Assembly: GCA_030374805.1 (NCBI GenBank)
Contig: JARGSG010000211.1
Span: 310,001-374,000, forward strand
Direction: 5' to 3'
Source: Gracilaria gracilis
Taxonomy: Eukaryota; Rhodophyta; Florideophyceae; Gracilariales; Gracilariaceae
Length of the DNA stretch: 64,000 bases
Shown here: positions 41,581 through 51,615 of the stretch, one piece after another
Numbering within the stretch: position 1 is the first letter of the stretch
How the letters are laid out: each line of letters opens with the position of its first letter
Translations under genes and position numbers: made by a program
The notes under the pieces: generated by a model
The model's input: the letters and a program-made list of their open reading frames with translations, nothing else
Told to the model about the DNA's origin: nothing
The model's database searches: none

Positions 41581-43746
41581 ATGGAAGACCCTAAGGTGTC
41601 GTACAAAGAAGTGAACGGTTTCCGGCACTGGTGGAAAGCTGAGTATGAAGCGTGTCCGCAAGACGATCTGTGTCGCATGTTGCGCGAGAACGCCGATGGA
41701 GATGAGTTGTTGTGGCTACTGCAGAAACCACAATGGATCATCAAGCGCCTGCAGAACGCCGGTATCAGCGGCATAGACAACGACATCGGAGTGGGGCTGA
41801 GCGCTGTCTATGACGACAAGAGCATGAATGACGGCGCGATGCTCAACTTACTTAAGCTGATCGCACAGGCGTGTCGAATGAGCGCACAGGCTGTGGCAAA
41901 TAACCCCTCCGAAGCGTGGTTCCAATTGTATGGACGTCTACTCTTGTACGCTGATGAGTGCGGACGGAAGGACGAGTTCCTGCAAGAGCGTAAGCTGACG
42001 ATCGCTTTCCTGAACGAAATTAGGCGCTGCGCACCACGCCCGTGGTTCAAACCGGACAAGCGCTTTCTGACGCCTGCCGGATTCGACGCACTCGAGAGGA
42101 TCGACGTGAGTGGCGATGTGCTGTGCCTGAACGTGACAGCGGACTACATGCAGGTGCTGTGCGACGACGACGACTGGCAATACGTGCAACAGTACAGCTT
42201 CAAGTCCGCCAGCCGACGCAAGACGCACCTCGGCGCCGACCCCGCGAATCGAGCGCGCTGCGGCGCCATTTCCGCGAACGGCGAGCGACTAGTCACTGGA
42301 CACGATGACGGTGAGCTCCGTGTTTGGGACTGCGACAGCGGCACGCTTCAAGGCCGCGCCACGCAGCACGCCGCCGGCGTGGTACGCGTCGCTATCAGCG
42401 CGGACGGCAGCAGAATGCTGTCGGCGTCGCGCGACGGTTCGCTTCGCGTGTGGGACACAAACGCCAAGCTGCACCCCGCCGGAGGGTGTACGCTGCTCAG
42501 TCGCGTGGCGCCGCTGTCGCCCGCGGGCGCGCCGCTTTGCGCCATCGCGCTGAGTTCGGACGGGCGGCGCATGGCGTGCGCGCGCGCTCTAGTGGTGACC
42601 ATCTTGCACGACGTAGGCGGGGAGTTGGTGGCGGTGCGGGAGCTGGCGCCGCTCGCGGGCGAGGTGAGCTGCTTGGCCATCAGTGCGGATGGCAAGTCGC
42701 TGCTTTGCGCGTGGCTGAAGAGAGCCTGGAATGGGATTGTAAACTTAACTTTCCCAGGTGGCGGCATGCGGCTTTGGAGCATGAAAAGAGGCGTGCAGGT
42801 GGGCGAACCGTTTGTGGGATGCGGCTACGTGCGCAGCGTTGCTTTCAGCGCGGATGGTAGGCGGGTGGTAACTGGCTGTGACGACGGCTCGGTGTGCATG
42901 TGGGACGTGCAGAGTCGACGACGAGTGCCGCCTAACTACCATCCTATAGTACGTTATGATCGGTGTGAGTATGTTGGACATACGCAACCCGTGCGCTGTG
43001 TGGCGTGGAGCGCGGATGCATGCCGCTTGGTGTCGACTGCGCATGACGACAGCGTGCGCGTGTGGGACACCGTCACGTCATCACAGGAGCCGAACCCCGG
43101 CTCACTTCGTCGCTTGGCGTTCAGCAGCGATGGCCGCCTGCTGACATGCAGGATCAGGTGGAACGACGAGGTCGCGTTGTTTCGCACCGACGCGCTACGA
43201 GAAGCACACGAGAAGGAGCCAGGCTTTGAGGGGAGCATGGACATGGTGAAACCCCCCACCCGCTGTAGGTGGCAGTTTCGGCGCGTGCGGAAGTGCTTGC
43301 TGAATCATGAGAAAGTGCTCGCGGCGGCGTTCGGGCTCAACGACACGCGTCTGGCCACTGCGAACGCCGTGTGCGTGTGCGTGTGGGATATTGGAAGCGA
43401 GCTAAAGGACGTGAGTTGGAGAATGGGTCAATCGCTGGCGAAGGTGAACCACTCGCTTGGCAACAGCTTGCGCGCGCTGTGGATGAGTGCGGATGGCGTG
43501 CATGTAGCGGCGTTGGGCGCCAATGACGACGTGATCTTGATCGACATGCAGAGGCAACAACATGCGGACCTTTCCGTGTGGCACACCGTTGTCCCGCAGA
43601 TCAAATGGCCGTGCGCGCAACCGCTCGCGCGACGGCTGGAAGTTGGCGGGCTTATGGCGGTGGCAGATGAGGATGTGCTGCGGGTGCGCGACCACTTCAT
43701 CACAGTTCGTCGCGGCTATCTGGGCTTTTGCGCGATGGAGTCGTAA
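41581..43746 (+). CDS. WD40-repeat protein, possibly the C-terminal part of a STAND-type protein
   Basis: Start at the in-frame ATG at 41581; a longer frame begins with GTG at 41518. About 170 helical residues are followed by at least eight WD40-type blades, several with clear signatures: GHDDGELRVWD, SASRDGSLRVWDT, GCDDGSVCMWDV, AHDDSVRVWDT, AVCVCVWDI. The helical N-terminus (LLWLLQKPQWIIKRLQNAGISGI) resembles the linker that precedes WD40 propellers in NACHT/NB-ARC STAND proteins, but no P-loop is present. So it may be a truncated relative or a separate scaffold protein. Composition is GC-rich and Ala-rich, like the neighbouring Q-rich gene, which converges on it after about 40 bp. Confidence 0.8.
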   Translation: MEDPKVSYKEVNGFRHWWKAEYEACPQDDLCRMLRENADGDELLWLLQKPQWIIKRLQNAGISGIDNDIGVGLSAVYDDKSMNDGAMLNLLKLIAQACRMSAQAVANNPSEAWFQLYGRLLLYADECGRKDEFLQERKLTIAFLNEIRRCAPRPWFKPDKRFLTPAGFDALERIDVSGDVLCLNVTADYMQVLCDDDDWQYVQQYSFKSASRRKTHLGADPANRARCGAISANGERLVTGHDDGELRVWDCDSGTLQGRATQHAAGVVRVAISADGSRMLSASRDGSLRVWDTNAKLHPAGGCTLLSRVAPLSPAGAPLCAIALSSDGRRMACARALVVTILHDVGGELVAVRELAPLAGEVSCLAISADGKSLLCAWLKRAWNGIVNLTFPGGGMRLWSMKRGVQVGEPFVGCGYVRSVAFSADGRRVVTGCDDGSVCMWDVQSRRRVPPNYHPIVRYDRCEYVGHTQPVRCVAWSADACRLVSTAHDDSVRVWDTVTSSQEPNPGSLRRLAFSSDGRLLTCRIRWNDEVALFRTDALREAHEKEPGFEGSMDMVKPPTRCRWQFRRVRKCLLNHEKVLAAAFGLNDTRLATANAVCVCVWDIGSELKDVSWRMGQSLAKVNHSLGNSLRALWMSADGVHVAALGANDDVILIDMQRQQHADLSVWHTVVPQIKWPCAQPLARRLEVGGLMAVADEDVLRVRDHFITVRRGYLGFCAMES

Positions 43747-43787
43747 CCACAAGCTGTTCACTTCACTAGTTACGTCATGTACATTAC

Positions 43788-45575
43788 CTAACTCTTGACA
43801 TCTCCGCTGCCATTCACGCCGACTCCCGCCTTGACCAGGCCTTCTTGCTTCACGGCGTTCTGCAGATTGAACACGCCGTGTGTCATGCTCAGTCGCACGT
43901 CGTGCGCGTTTGGACGCTCAGCTCTGCGTGTGGGCTGTCGTCGGCCAGGGGGACCACCCCTCCTTCTACGAGTGCTTCTGCCTCGACCTCCCCTCCACGT
44001 CTGCCACCCTCTCCTCTGGCCCATATTTCTGTGACCGCCCCTCCCTCTATTGTACACCGTTGCTCGGTTGTGCGCCCCATCTCCCACCGCTCCCATACCT
44101 CTGTCCATGACCATGTTGCCAGGCGCATATCGCTCCGGAGCCCCATGGTTCATCTGCTGAAAGCTGCCATGTGGTTGCGGACGCACACCCGGTCCCCACG
44201 CTCGTGGAGTGCCTTGCAACCACGACACGTCGTTTGTATTATTGCGCGCCAGTCGCCCCCGCCAGTCAGCGCCGTCCCTTGCTCGAACTTGATCCTTCTG
44301 AATCCCACCGTTCACCTTCAAGTTGTTGTGAGCAGCAACATGCGCCGCGCTGTCATACGCGGTATACCCCTGCATCCCCAACAACTGCGACCGCGCCTCA
44401 CACGCTACATCGCCCGCGTCCACAGCGCGCATATCAGCCGCCATGTCTGGTACCATACCCGCTCTGTTCGCCTCGAGCACGTGTTGCTGCGCCGCCTGTT
44501 GCTGAGCGGCCTGCAAAGCCGCAGAAAGCTCTGGAACATTCAAAGCCATCGGTGCAGAGGACCAGTACGGCGCGCCATGCTGAGCGCGGGCGTTCTGCGC
44601 GCTTGCTTGGTAGTTCTGGTACGCTGCGTTGAGAAAGGGCAAAAGGTGTGCGGGCGGCAAGCCTGCAGCGGCTGTTGGCGCGATCGGCGTCGGTTCACAC
44701 GATGGTGGCGGCGGCGGTGGCGGTGGCGCGTATTCAGCATTTGCCGCCGTCGCGTTCGTTGTTGCTGGCGGTGCTTGCTGCGATGACACGTCCTCCTTTG
44801 CTGCATGCTGCACGCTTTGCTGCGGATGCACCTGCAAATGCGGCTGCGGTGGTTGCTGCGGATGCACCTGCAACTGCGGCTGCGGTGGTTGCTGCGGATG
44901 CATCTGCAACTGCGGCTGATGCGGCTGCTGTTGCGACTGCGGTTGTTGCTGCGACTGCGGCTGTGCTTTTCGCCACTGTGAATCGTTACCACGTTGTTGA
45001 ACGGGCGCTTGGTGTTGTTGTTGTTGCTGCTGCTGCAGCAGCGCGTCTCCAAGCGAGTCCAAAGCAATCGGTATCGTATTGCGGTGCTTCGAAGCATGAA
45101 TGGGCTCCGGGTTGCGCCTCTGCTTCTTCAGCTTGCGCTTCGGCCGTGCGCCCTGCTTCGCGATCTGCGCGGCCGCAATGGAACGCACCGGCTGTTCCGC
45201 GTGCGGCGGCGGCCGAACGGTAGCCGTCTGCGGTTTGAGGTTGGCGTCAACAGCCGGTGAGCACGGCGGCTGTCCGCCCGCAGCGTGTCGAGCATCGCGG
45301 CGTAGCTGCGGCGGTTGTTGCGGCGGGCGCGTCGCGGACTTGTGCGTGGGCGGCTGCGGTTGCGTGCCCATTGACGGGGGTTGCGGCGGGGCGAAGAGCG
45401 AGGAGAGAGGGAGGTCGGGGACGTTTGAAGGCGGCGCTGCCTTGGCGAGATCGATGGCGGCGGTGAGATCTTCCCACGTGATCTGCGGGAAGTGCATGTC
45501 GGGCATCGGGTGAAATGACTGTGCGTTCGCGTTCGGCGGCGATGGTCGACTGGTGTCATTGACGGGGTTGGACAT
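43788..45575 (-). CDS. Gln/Pro-rich protein with C-terminal RGG/Arg-rich region
   Basis: 595 residues, single exon, ATG at 45575. Short N-terminal segment ITWEDLTAAIDLA, then long low-complexity Gln, Pro and His tracts, including a polyglutamine run and a 12-residue unit repeated three times, a poly-Pro stretch and a Gln/Ala-rich helical segment. The C-terminal region is Arg/Gly-rich (NRGRGGHRNMGQRRGW, WRGGRGRSTRRRRGG), typical of RNA-binding or condensate-forming proteins. No globular domain is recognised. Its start lies 658 bp from the divergent carrier gene, so the two may share a bidirectional promoter. Confidence 0.7.
   Translation of the reverse strand: MSNPVNDTSRPSPPNANAQSFHPMPDMHFPQITWEDLTAAIDLAKAAPPSNVPDLPLSSLFAPPQPPSMGTQPQPPTHKSATRPPQQPPQLRRDARHAAGGQPPCSPAVDANLKPQTATVRPPPHAEQPVRSIAAAQIAKQGARPKRKLKKQRRNPEPIHASKHRNTIPIALDSLGDALLQQQQQQQHQAPVQQRGNDSQWRKAQPQSQQQPQSQQQPHQPQLQMHPQQPPQPQLQVHPQQPPQPHLQVHPQQSVQHAAKEDVSSQQAPPATTNATAANAEYAPPPPPPPPSCEPTPIAPTAAAGLPPAHLLPFLNAAYQNYQASAQNARAQHGAPYWSSAPMALNVPELSAALQAAQQQAAQQHVLEANRAGMVPDMAADMRAVDAGDVACEARSQLLGMQGYTAYDSAAHVAAHNNLKVNGGIQKDQVRARDGADWRGRLARNNTNDVSWLQGTPRAWGPGVRPQPHGSFQQMNHGAPERYAPGNMVMDRGMGAVGDGAHNRATVYNRGRGGHRNMGQRRGWQTWRGGRGRSTRRRRGGPPGRRQPTRRAERPNAHDVRLSMTHGVFNLQNAVKQEGLVKAGVGVNGSGDVKS
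44821..44919. repeat. 36-bp tandem repeat inside the Q-rich gene
   Basis: Two full units and most of a third, encoding a repeated 12-residue segment of the type QLQVHPQQPPQP; the frame is preserved because the unit is a multiple of three. Confidence 0.85.
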
Positions 45576-46233
45576 TGTGAAGGAGTTTTACTCGCTTCGT
45601 GTGTGTTTGGTGAGCTTCACGCAGATGCGACTGATCGACGGGAGGTGAAGCTGCGTAACTCATGATGAGGCTTTTATAGTCGGGGGGTGAGGGGCGGCGG
45701 GAATGCGTGCTCGTGCGCAAGGTGGGCTGCCAGCCGGCGCCGGGCTTGAAGAAGAGCCGTTCGGTACGCGCGCGACACATCGCGCGTCGCAAGCAGCTTG
45801 AAGTGGGCGACGGCCGTAGCTGTTCCCCATGCGCCTGCACTGAAAGCTGCGGCCGCTGGCAGGTGTGCTCGGCGCGTGCATCGGTGGCACGTCGCCACGG
45901 CGAATCGCCCGTGACGAAACGAACCGCCTCCCAATACGCGCGCGCACGGCGCCATCAACGTCAACCACCCGCCAAGGCGCGACCGGCCGTCCGCATGGTG
46001 AGCGCATCGGCACCTGTCGCCGCGCCATTGGCCGAGACACCGCCCCAAAATCTACGCGCCGCATAACAACCACAGTTGACGGCACGTCCAAAATCTTCGC
46101 TTTGCCGCGTTGCGCCGCGGCAGCTCAGACGGCTCTGTGCACTCGACGGCGCGCATCGCTCTTCGCGCCGCGGCTGCGCGGCGTGAGCAGCGCTCTGTTT
46201 GACGGCGTCGTCGTCCTTCTGCTGCCCGTGGTC
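45576..46233. promoter_or_regulatory. Shared intergenic region between two divergent genes
   Basis: 658 bp between divergent starts. Very GC-rich with many CGCG steps. The carrier frame is open through its right half, so a longer N-terminus is possible, but the composition there is unlike a transit peptide. Confidence 0.4.
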
Positions 46234-47799
46234 ATGGCCGATGTGTGCGCTGCTTCACGGCGTTGCTGCGCGTTTTCAAGCGCCGCTCCGCTGCGCGCGT
46301 TGCGCCGCGCGCGGCGCGCGGATGCTTTCGTTGCGGCGCGTGTCTCGCCGCGCCCGCGCGTCGTTATGAAACGGCCGCGCGTGCGCTGTCAAATGCCGGA
46401 TGCAACGGGTGATGTAGGAGCTGGTGAACGTGCGAGTGGCGCAGATGTGCGGCCAGGGGAGCTGACTGTTGATGAGGTTTGCGATGCGTCGGACACCGGC
46501 CACATGTCGGACACCCGGCCGAAGCGTCAAGTGACTCGACGCGCGTTCGTGGCGCTGGCGGCTGTTGTGGCGTTGGGTGCGTTGCCGCCGTCTTCTCCGC
46601 CGCCGGCAGAAGCGATTGAATTGGCGCCTACTCCGATCAACCCTTATGCCAGGCGTCGTCGTAACCGCGCGTATCAGCGATATGCCGAGCAAATCGAGCA
46701 GAGCCTTGAGAAGGCCGGCGTCGCCGACTTTGAAAAGGTTGTCAAGGCAGGTGGTGGTGGAATTAGCGTCAGTTATCGAATCGCCGGCTTTGCTGCTTTT
46801 GTTGCGAGTGCCCTTTCTACCGCCGTTGTTCACCCGATTGATAGCATCAAGACCAGGATGCAGGCCAGGGCCGCTCGTCTCACTAAGGCTGAGCCAGCGC
46901 TCTTCGAAAACTTGTACAATGGTATCTTCAGCAATATTCTCAAGGAAGCCCCGAATGCCGCAATCTATCTGGCTGTGTATGAGCTGTGCAAATCCATCTT
47001 AACCAACCTGTCTTTCACCTCCTTCTTTCAGGACTTGCCCTTGCTCACGTTTATGGTTGCTGGCGCGCTGGGCGATGCCATTGGAAGTGTTGTGCGGGTG
47101 CCTGCTGAAATCGTCAACAAGCGTCTGCAAATCGGTGTCAATTCCAGCTGGAGCTCTGCACTTCGGGATGCCTTTCTCACTCCTTCCGGGCGAAAGGCTT
47201 CTATCGTCGCCTGGCAAGCTGTCCTTCTTCGCGACGTGCCCTATGGTGGTCTTCAGATCATGCTGTACGAGTTTGGAAAGCTCATGCTTCTCAGCCATCC
47301 ACAAGTGTTCAACGGCTATTTTGCCAACGGCGGTGTCATGGCTGATGTGTTTGTCGGAGCGAGTGCTGGCGCTCTTGCTGCCATGCTTACCACGCCTGCT
47401 GATGTTCTTGTCACTCGTCTCAGCGTCCGTGAAGCCTCATCCAAATCGGAGAGCGCCTCGCCCGGCATTGTTGCCACAGCCAAACAAATTTTGCTCACGG
47501 AAGGTGTTGCGGGATTCTTCAGAGGAACGTTGCAAAGAGGAGTGTACTACGCACCTCTCATCGGTCTGTTCTTTGCGCTTTACGAATTCAGCCGACAGTC
47601 GTTGTCGGATCCTAATGCTCTCATCGCGTCGGTCATGCACGCCGAGAGAATGGTGTTGGCTGACTGGAATGCTTTGCCTGCACAGCTTTCACATGCTTAT
47701 CAAACGCTTGTCCCTTATTTGACTGCTCTTGTGTGGCTTATTTCGGACCAGCTACCTTTAGTTTTGAGTTTTGCTTCTATGAATGGTGGGCAGTTGTGA
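46234..47799 (+). CDS. Mitochondrial-carrier-family protein with plastid-type targeting (SAM-carrier-like)
   Basis: I place the start at the ATG at 46234 (521 residues) because it begins an Arg/Ala/Ser-rich transit-peptide-like stretch; the frame is open farther upstream. Residues 102-127 read TRRAFVALAAVVALGAL..PPAEA, a twin-Arg, hydrophobic, A-x-A arrangement like thylakoid Tat signals. From about residue 180 there are three carrier repeats with signatures PIDSIKTRMQ, PAEIVNKRLQ and PADVLVTRL. This organisation resembles plastid S-adenosylmethionine carriers, which exchange SAM for S-adenosylhomocysteine across the envelope; the substrate is inferred from overall resemblance only. A cleavable Tat-like signal in front of a carrier is odd, and it may simply act as a membrane anchor. 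Confidence 0.8.
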   Translation: MADVCAASRRCCAFSSAAPLRALRRARRADAFVAARVSPRPRVVMKRPRVRCQMPDATGDVGAGERASGADVRPGELTVDEVCDASDTGHMSDTRPKRQVTRRAFVALAAVVALGALPPSSPPPAEAIELAPTPINPYARRRRNRAYQRYAEQIEQSLEKAGVADFEKVVKAGGGGISVSYRIAGFAAFVASALSTAVVHPIDSIKTRMQARAARLTKAEPALFENLYNGIFSNILKEAPNAAIYLAVYELCKSILTNLSFTSFFQDLPLLTFMVAGALGDAIGSVVRVPAEIVNKRLQIGVNSSWSSALRDAFLTPSGRKASIVAWQAVLLRDVPYGGLQIMLYEFGKLMLLSHPQVFNGYFANGGVMADVFVGASAGALAAMLTTPADVLVTRLSVREASSKSESASPGIVATAKQILLTEGVAGFFRGTLQRGVYYAPLIGLFFALYEFSRQSLSDPNALIASVMHAERMVLADWNALPAQLSHAYQTLVPYLTALVWLISDQLPLVLSFASMNGGQL

Positions 47800-49211
47800 C
47801 CTCAACTTGTTCTGACGTCAGAATAATGTCCTGGACTTCATCTCGATTGTCTAGCTTATTTTTGGACCGGCTTTGAATGATCTTTCAGTGTCCCGCGTTT
47901 GGTGCGGGGGTCGTGTATAATGTATCATGAGTGCCTTTACAATTTGTCATCGGTTATATTTCTCTCAGGGAATGCTCAACATTGTAGGGGATACAATGTG
48001 CCACAACCATGCGATTAGTTTTTGTACAGAACAAGCCGTTTGGCCCAGCGGAGTGTTTCGTTCGGCTGCTTTTGCTAGTTTTGGCACACAGGCAACTTTG
48101 TGTAGTACGATCATAATTGAAGAAACACGTTCTATCCTTTACAAATGCACGTCTAAGCACAGGAAAAACTTGAAATAATGTATATTCAAAGCATCAGGGA
48201 GTCAGAGGGTGACGCACATGCTTAGCTAGCTAGGATCTGGCAACAACGGAAAGCTCAGAAAGAGAAGAGAGCGAGCACTCCGTTACGTACTCTCATGTAG
48301 CAACAACAACTGTCGGATGTTGCTACTTTTTGCTTGGGTTTGGGTTGAAACAAAATGCTTCTTGCTTTGCGCTACGAGGGCGGCAGTGTTTCGTCGATGG
48401 TCACAGGAGTTCGAAATTCTGCCTTCCCTCACGATGTTAGAACAGGGTGTGCTGGGCCGGTGTTCTGCGCCAAAACATGGACGGATCCTATTTCATTGGG
48501 CAAAATGCTCAAGAGTTAGGACTAGTGAGGACGAAACCATTTGCGTTAGCGTTGGCCCTCTTGAACGCTACCTGTACCGTTTTTCATTAAAGACCAGTCG
48601 ATCACGAAGAGACGAGAAGAGTGAATAAAAAGTTCACTCTTTGCGAGTTCTATTGTCAACAGCATGGAGTGGCTTTATTTTTAAATAAATAAAAAAGCGT
48701 CAAATAGAGCTGCCGCTGATAGAATGTCACGTTTTGCCATGGACGGGAAGGATGCGCGCTCCCAAGCTAGACGAACGTGCTTTATTCAGTGCCGTTGCTG
48801 ACAATGGAGGCTGAAGAAAGTTACGCATACCGTTGGTACCTATGGCATACGCATACCAATGCAGGCAAATGAAGTGAAACGCTACCGCGTAGAGTGAAAC
48901 GCGAGAAACGGGGAACGCTACCGTTGGTAAACGCAAGCTGATAAAACACCCCGGCAGGAAAAAATACACGTATCGCGTTACACTACACGTACAGACATTG
49001 AACATGAGCAAGAAAGACAAGAGTTTGTGTTGGTGTTGTTAGAACGTTGAATCGACTACGATTCAATCCTATTCGGCTTTACAGGAAGTGTAAAGAAGCA
49101 CAAAAGGTAGTGAGAGCTACAGACTGCATCGGGAAGTGAGGTGTGGTAAAAGGGGTACATTCGATTCATGAAGCAAAGTTGTCAGATACCAAGGAGTACG
49201 GGCAGCAGGGC
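47800..49211. other. Intergenic region, no supported gene
   Basis: 1.4 kb between the carrier stop and the end of profilin. A plus-strand frame at 48317..48628 has a hydrophobic start but no other support. No RNA gene recognised. Confidence 0.5.
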
Positions 49212-49843
49212 TTAGAATCCCAGTTCCATGATGTAGTCAGCAATACGACCGGCGTCAGTATTCACCTTCCCGAACGAAGCGCCATCACTGTAATTGGGGT
49301 CGTGTACGCCCACGATGAAAGCACTGGCGGTGGAATAGACAATGACACCCTGTGAGGTCTTCCCATCTTCCTTGCAGCGGCCTTGGCAGTAAGAGGGGCC
49401 ACCCTCATCATCGTCGACTTCTCCGCGAGTGAAGGTGTATCTGAAACGGGGTGTAACAGTGGCGATTTGTTAGAACTGCACAGCAAGAATTGGTGAGCAA
49501 TGGCGGGGGTGAATGGCGGGTGAAAATGCTTACTTTTGAGTGGCAATGGTGAAACCAGATCCGGAGATCTTGCCAAGGTCGCTTTGGTTGAGGGCTTGGT
49601 CGAGCACCTTGCATTCCTCCTCGGACACGGTGAAGCCGGGGCTGGAGGCCCATGAGGTTCCGTCATGGGAAACGATAGCGGCGTACTGCGCGGTGTTCAA
49701 AGCGAGTAAGGAACAGGGTCAGACACTGCGAGGCGCGGGAGGCGGAAAACGAACGAGGTAGCAACGCGGCAATGTGAGATCGGCGCACGTACCATGAAGC
49801 CGGCAGCAAGGAGCTGATCGTCAATGTAAGACTGCCACGACAT
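49212..49843 (-). CDS. PFN: Profilin, three exons
   Basis: Exons at 49843..49793, 49685..49534 and 49440..49212, joined across introns of 107 bp and 93 bp with GT..AG ends, give 143 residues. The N-terminus MSWQSYIDDQLL is the near-invariant profilin start, and the C-terminus ADYIMELGF matches the usual end of the fold. The middle carries DGTSWASS and a cysteine-containing loop. Profilin binds actin monomers and poly-proline proteins and promotes filament growth with formins. Exon lengths sum to an exact multiple of three. Plus- and minus-strand open frames overlapping the introns are shadows. Confidence 0.95.
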
Positions 49844-50367
49844 GATGAAGACAGAGAGATTGTTCGAGACAAACGAGCAAGAAGACACACACAAAGCGGT
49901 ACAGATGAGGGGGCGATGAACGGGCGGAAGATGAAGGCAACGACGGTGCGAGAGACGAACGACGGGGAGAAGCGTAGACGAAGCCGCGGGAAACGCTGGA
50001 GCGCAGGTCGACAGCACTTTAAATGGCTGCGCCGTACAAAAGCAGATGCATTTGAACCGCCGCTGCCAGCAATTGCGTCACGACGTGATGTAAGACCGCC
50101 TCGACAGGCTGTCCACCCCCAACCTCTCCTGCAACGGTCAGCGCGCCGTCTCCTGCCGCCGGTGTAAGCCGGCTTGCTCATCTCGCTACGTGGCCACGCG
50201 ACGGCACGTCGTCAACCTGCCGCTTCCTGCAGAGAATTCTGCAGTGTAGACGTGTTGGTCTGTTGTAGTGTCGAGTGCGATGTGCTTGGATATTGTAGAG
50301 ATATCTATGTGCTAGATAGATATCTGCCTGCGGTGGGTGGTGGTGCTTTAACGCCGCCTCATGTGGC
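49844..50367. promoter_or_regulatory. Intergenic region between divergent profilin and TBC genes
   Basis: 524 bp upstream of both genes, with no supported gene. A direct repeat of GATATCT-type sequence is present at 50300..50325. Confidence 0.4.
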
Positions 50368-51615
50368 ATGGCGTCGGCGAGGCAGGTTGAGTTGGTCGAC
50401 CTCACCAGAGTACGTCGACCTCGTTCCGCGCCGCCGACGTATTCCGCCCCGAGCACCGCCGTAACTCCCACACCACCGCCACCGGACAGCGTCGTTGAAG
50501 AATCTCCCACGGATATAATCACCGCGCAGATTCGCCATGCGTTGACGGGCATTCCACCTACCCCGTTGTCTCATTCTCCCTCTGGCTCTTCTATTTCCAG
50601 TCTGTCTATCCTGTCCAACGCTCCCGTGCTCCCGGAGACAAGGGAGGAGTTCTTCCGCGCCTGTTTGCGCACGCCCACCGTTGACGTCGATGAGCTCAGA
50701 CGACTTGTTTGGGCGCATGGTATTCCACCCGCCCCATGGGCTCGTCCATTAGTTTGGCAACTTCTTACCAATTATCTACCTCCCGACCGCGTCGATTGGC
50801 AACCAACGCTTGCAACGAAGCGCGCAAGGTACTGGGCACGCGTGGCCAGTCTCAGTGTTGACCCCACTGAACGTCCCGTACATGGAGATCATCCTTTGAG
50901 CGACGCGCACGATAGTCAATGGAAGCGTTACTTTGATGATTGTCAACTCAGGACCTGCATACGGAGAGATGTGCAACGCACGCATCCTCACTTACATCGT
51001 CTTGTTTCGCTGCGTGATGGTCTTGAACGTGTGTTGTTTGTGTACGTGAAGATGCATTCGAAGCTTGGTTATAGACAAGGCATGAATGAACTTGCCGCCC
51101 CGTTTTTGCTCACCTTTGCGGAAGGTCGCGTTAAGGATTTGTCCGATGTGGAGGCCGATGCTTATTTTTGCTTTGAGAGCATAATGTCCGAGATGAGTTG
51201 TTGTTATGAGCCGTTCAACTCCGATGACGCCGGCATAGGTCGCCAACTACGAGAACTACAGGCCTTGTTACGCATTAAAGACCCTGCACTAGAGCAACAT
51301 TTTGAAAAGCTTGGCATCGATACGCGTTTTTACGGACTCAGATGGATCCGTCTTTGGCTCATGCAAGAGTTTTTGTTGCCCGATTGTTTATGTCTGTGGG
51401 ACAGCTTTCTCACTTCGGAAGTGCGACTTCCGTGGATTCGTTACGTGTGCGTAGCTATGGCTATCCGAATCCGAGAACGTCTTCTCTCGGAGGATTTTGC
51501 TGGCTGCATGAAGTTGTTATTGAACTATCCGCCTTGCGACGTTTCCGAGTTGCTGCGTATAGCTGATAGGCTTCGCACGTCCAATGTCATAATTGTAAGA
51601 ACTGCTAGGAGATAA
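50368..51615 (+). CDS. TBC-domain Rab GTPase-activating protein
   Basis: 415 residues, single exon. After a Pro/Ser-rich N-terminal segment, the TBC domain shows both catalytic fingers: IRRDVQRT with Arg 204 (I-x-x-D-x-x-R-T) and YRQGMNEL with Gln 237 (Y-x-Q-G-M). Later helices match too (VEADAYFCFESIM; FYGLRWIRLWLMQEF; LWDSFL). The string GYRQGMNEL and the domain length resemble TBC1D13-type GAPs. It would accelerate GTP hydrolysis on a Rab and so control membrane traffic; the Rab is unknown. The ATG at 50368 is the first in frame. Confidence 0.92.
   Translation: MASARQVELVDLTRVRRPRSAPPTYSAPSTAVTPTPPPPDSVVEESPTDIITAQIRHALTGIPPTPLSHSPSGSSISSLSILSNAPVLPETREEFFRACLRTPTVDVDELRRLVWAHGIPPAPWARPLVWQLLTNYLPPDRVDWQPTLATKRARYWARVASLSVDPTERPVHGDHPLSDAHDSQWKRYFDDCQLRTCIRRDVQRTHPHLHRLVSLRDGLERVLFVYVKMHSKLGYRQGMNELAAPFLLTFAEGRVKDLSDVEADAYFCFESIMSEMSCCYEPFNSDDAGIGRQLRELQALLRIKDPALEQHFEKLGIDTRFYGLRWIRLWLMQEFLLPDCLCLWDSFLTSEVRLPWIRYVCVAMAIRIRERLLSEDFAGCMKLLLNYPPCDVSELLRIADRLRTSNVIIVRTARR

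Noticed and set aside
43845..45513. Several long plus-strand ORFs (313, 191 and 137 residues)
   Set aside because: They are shadows of the GC-rich, low-complexity Q/P-rich gene on the other strand.
48317..48628. 103-residue ORF with hydrophobic start
   Set aside because: Only a short hydrophobic stretch; no further support.
49262..50181. Minus-strand ORFs of 134 and 172 residues
   Set aside because: They read through profilin introns or out of phase; the spliced profilin explains the region.
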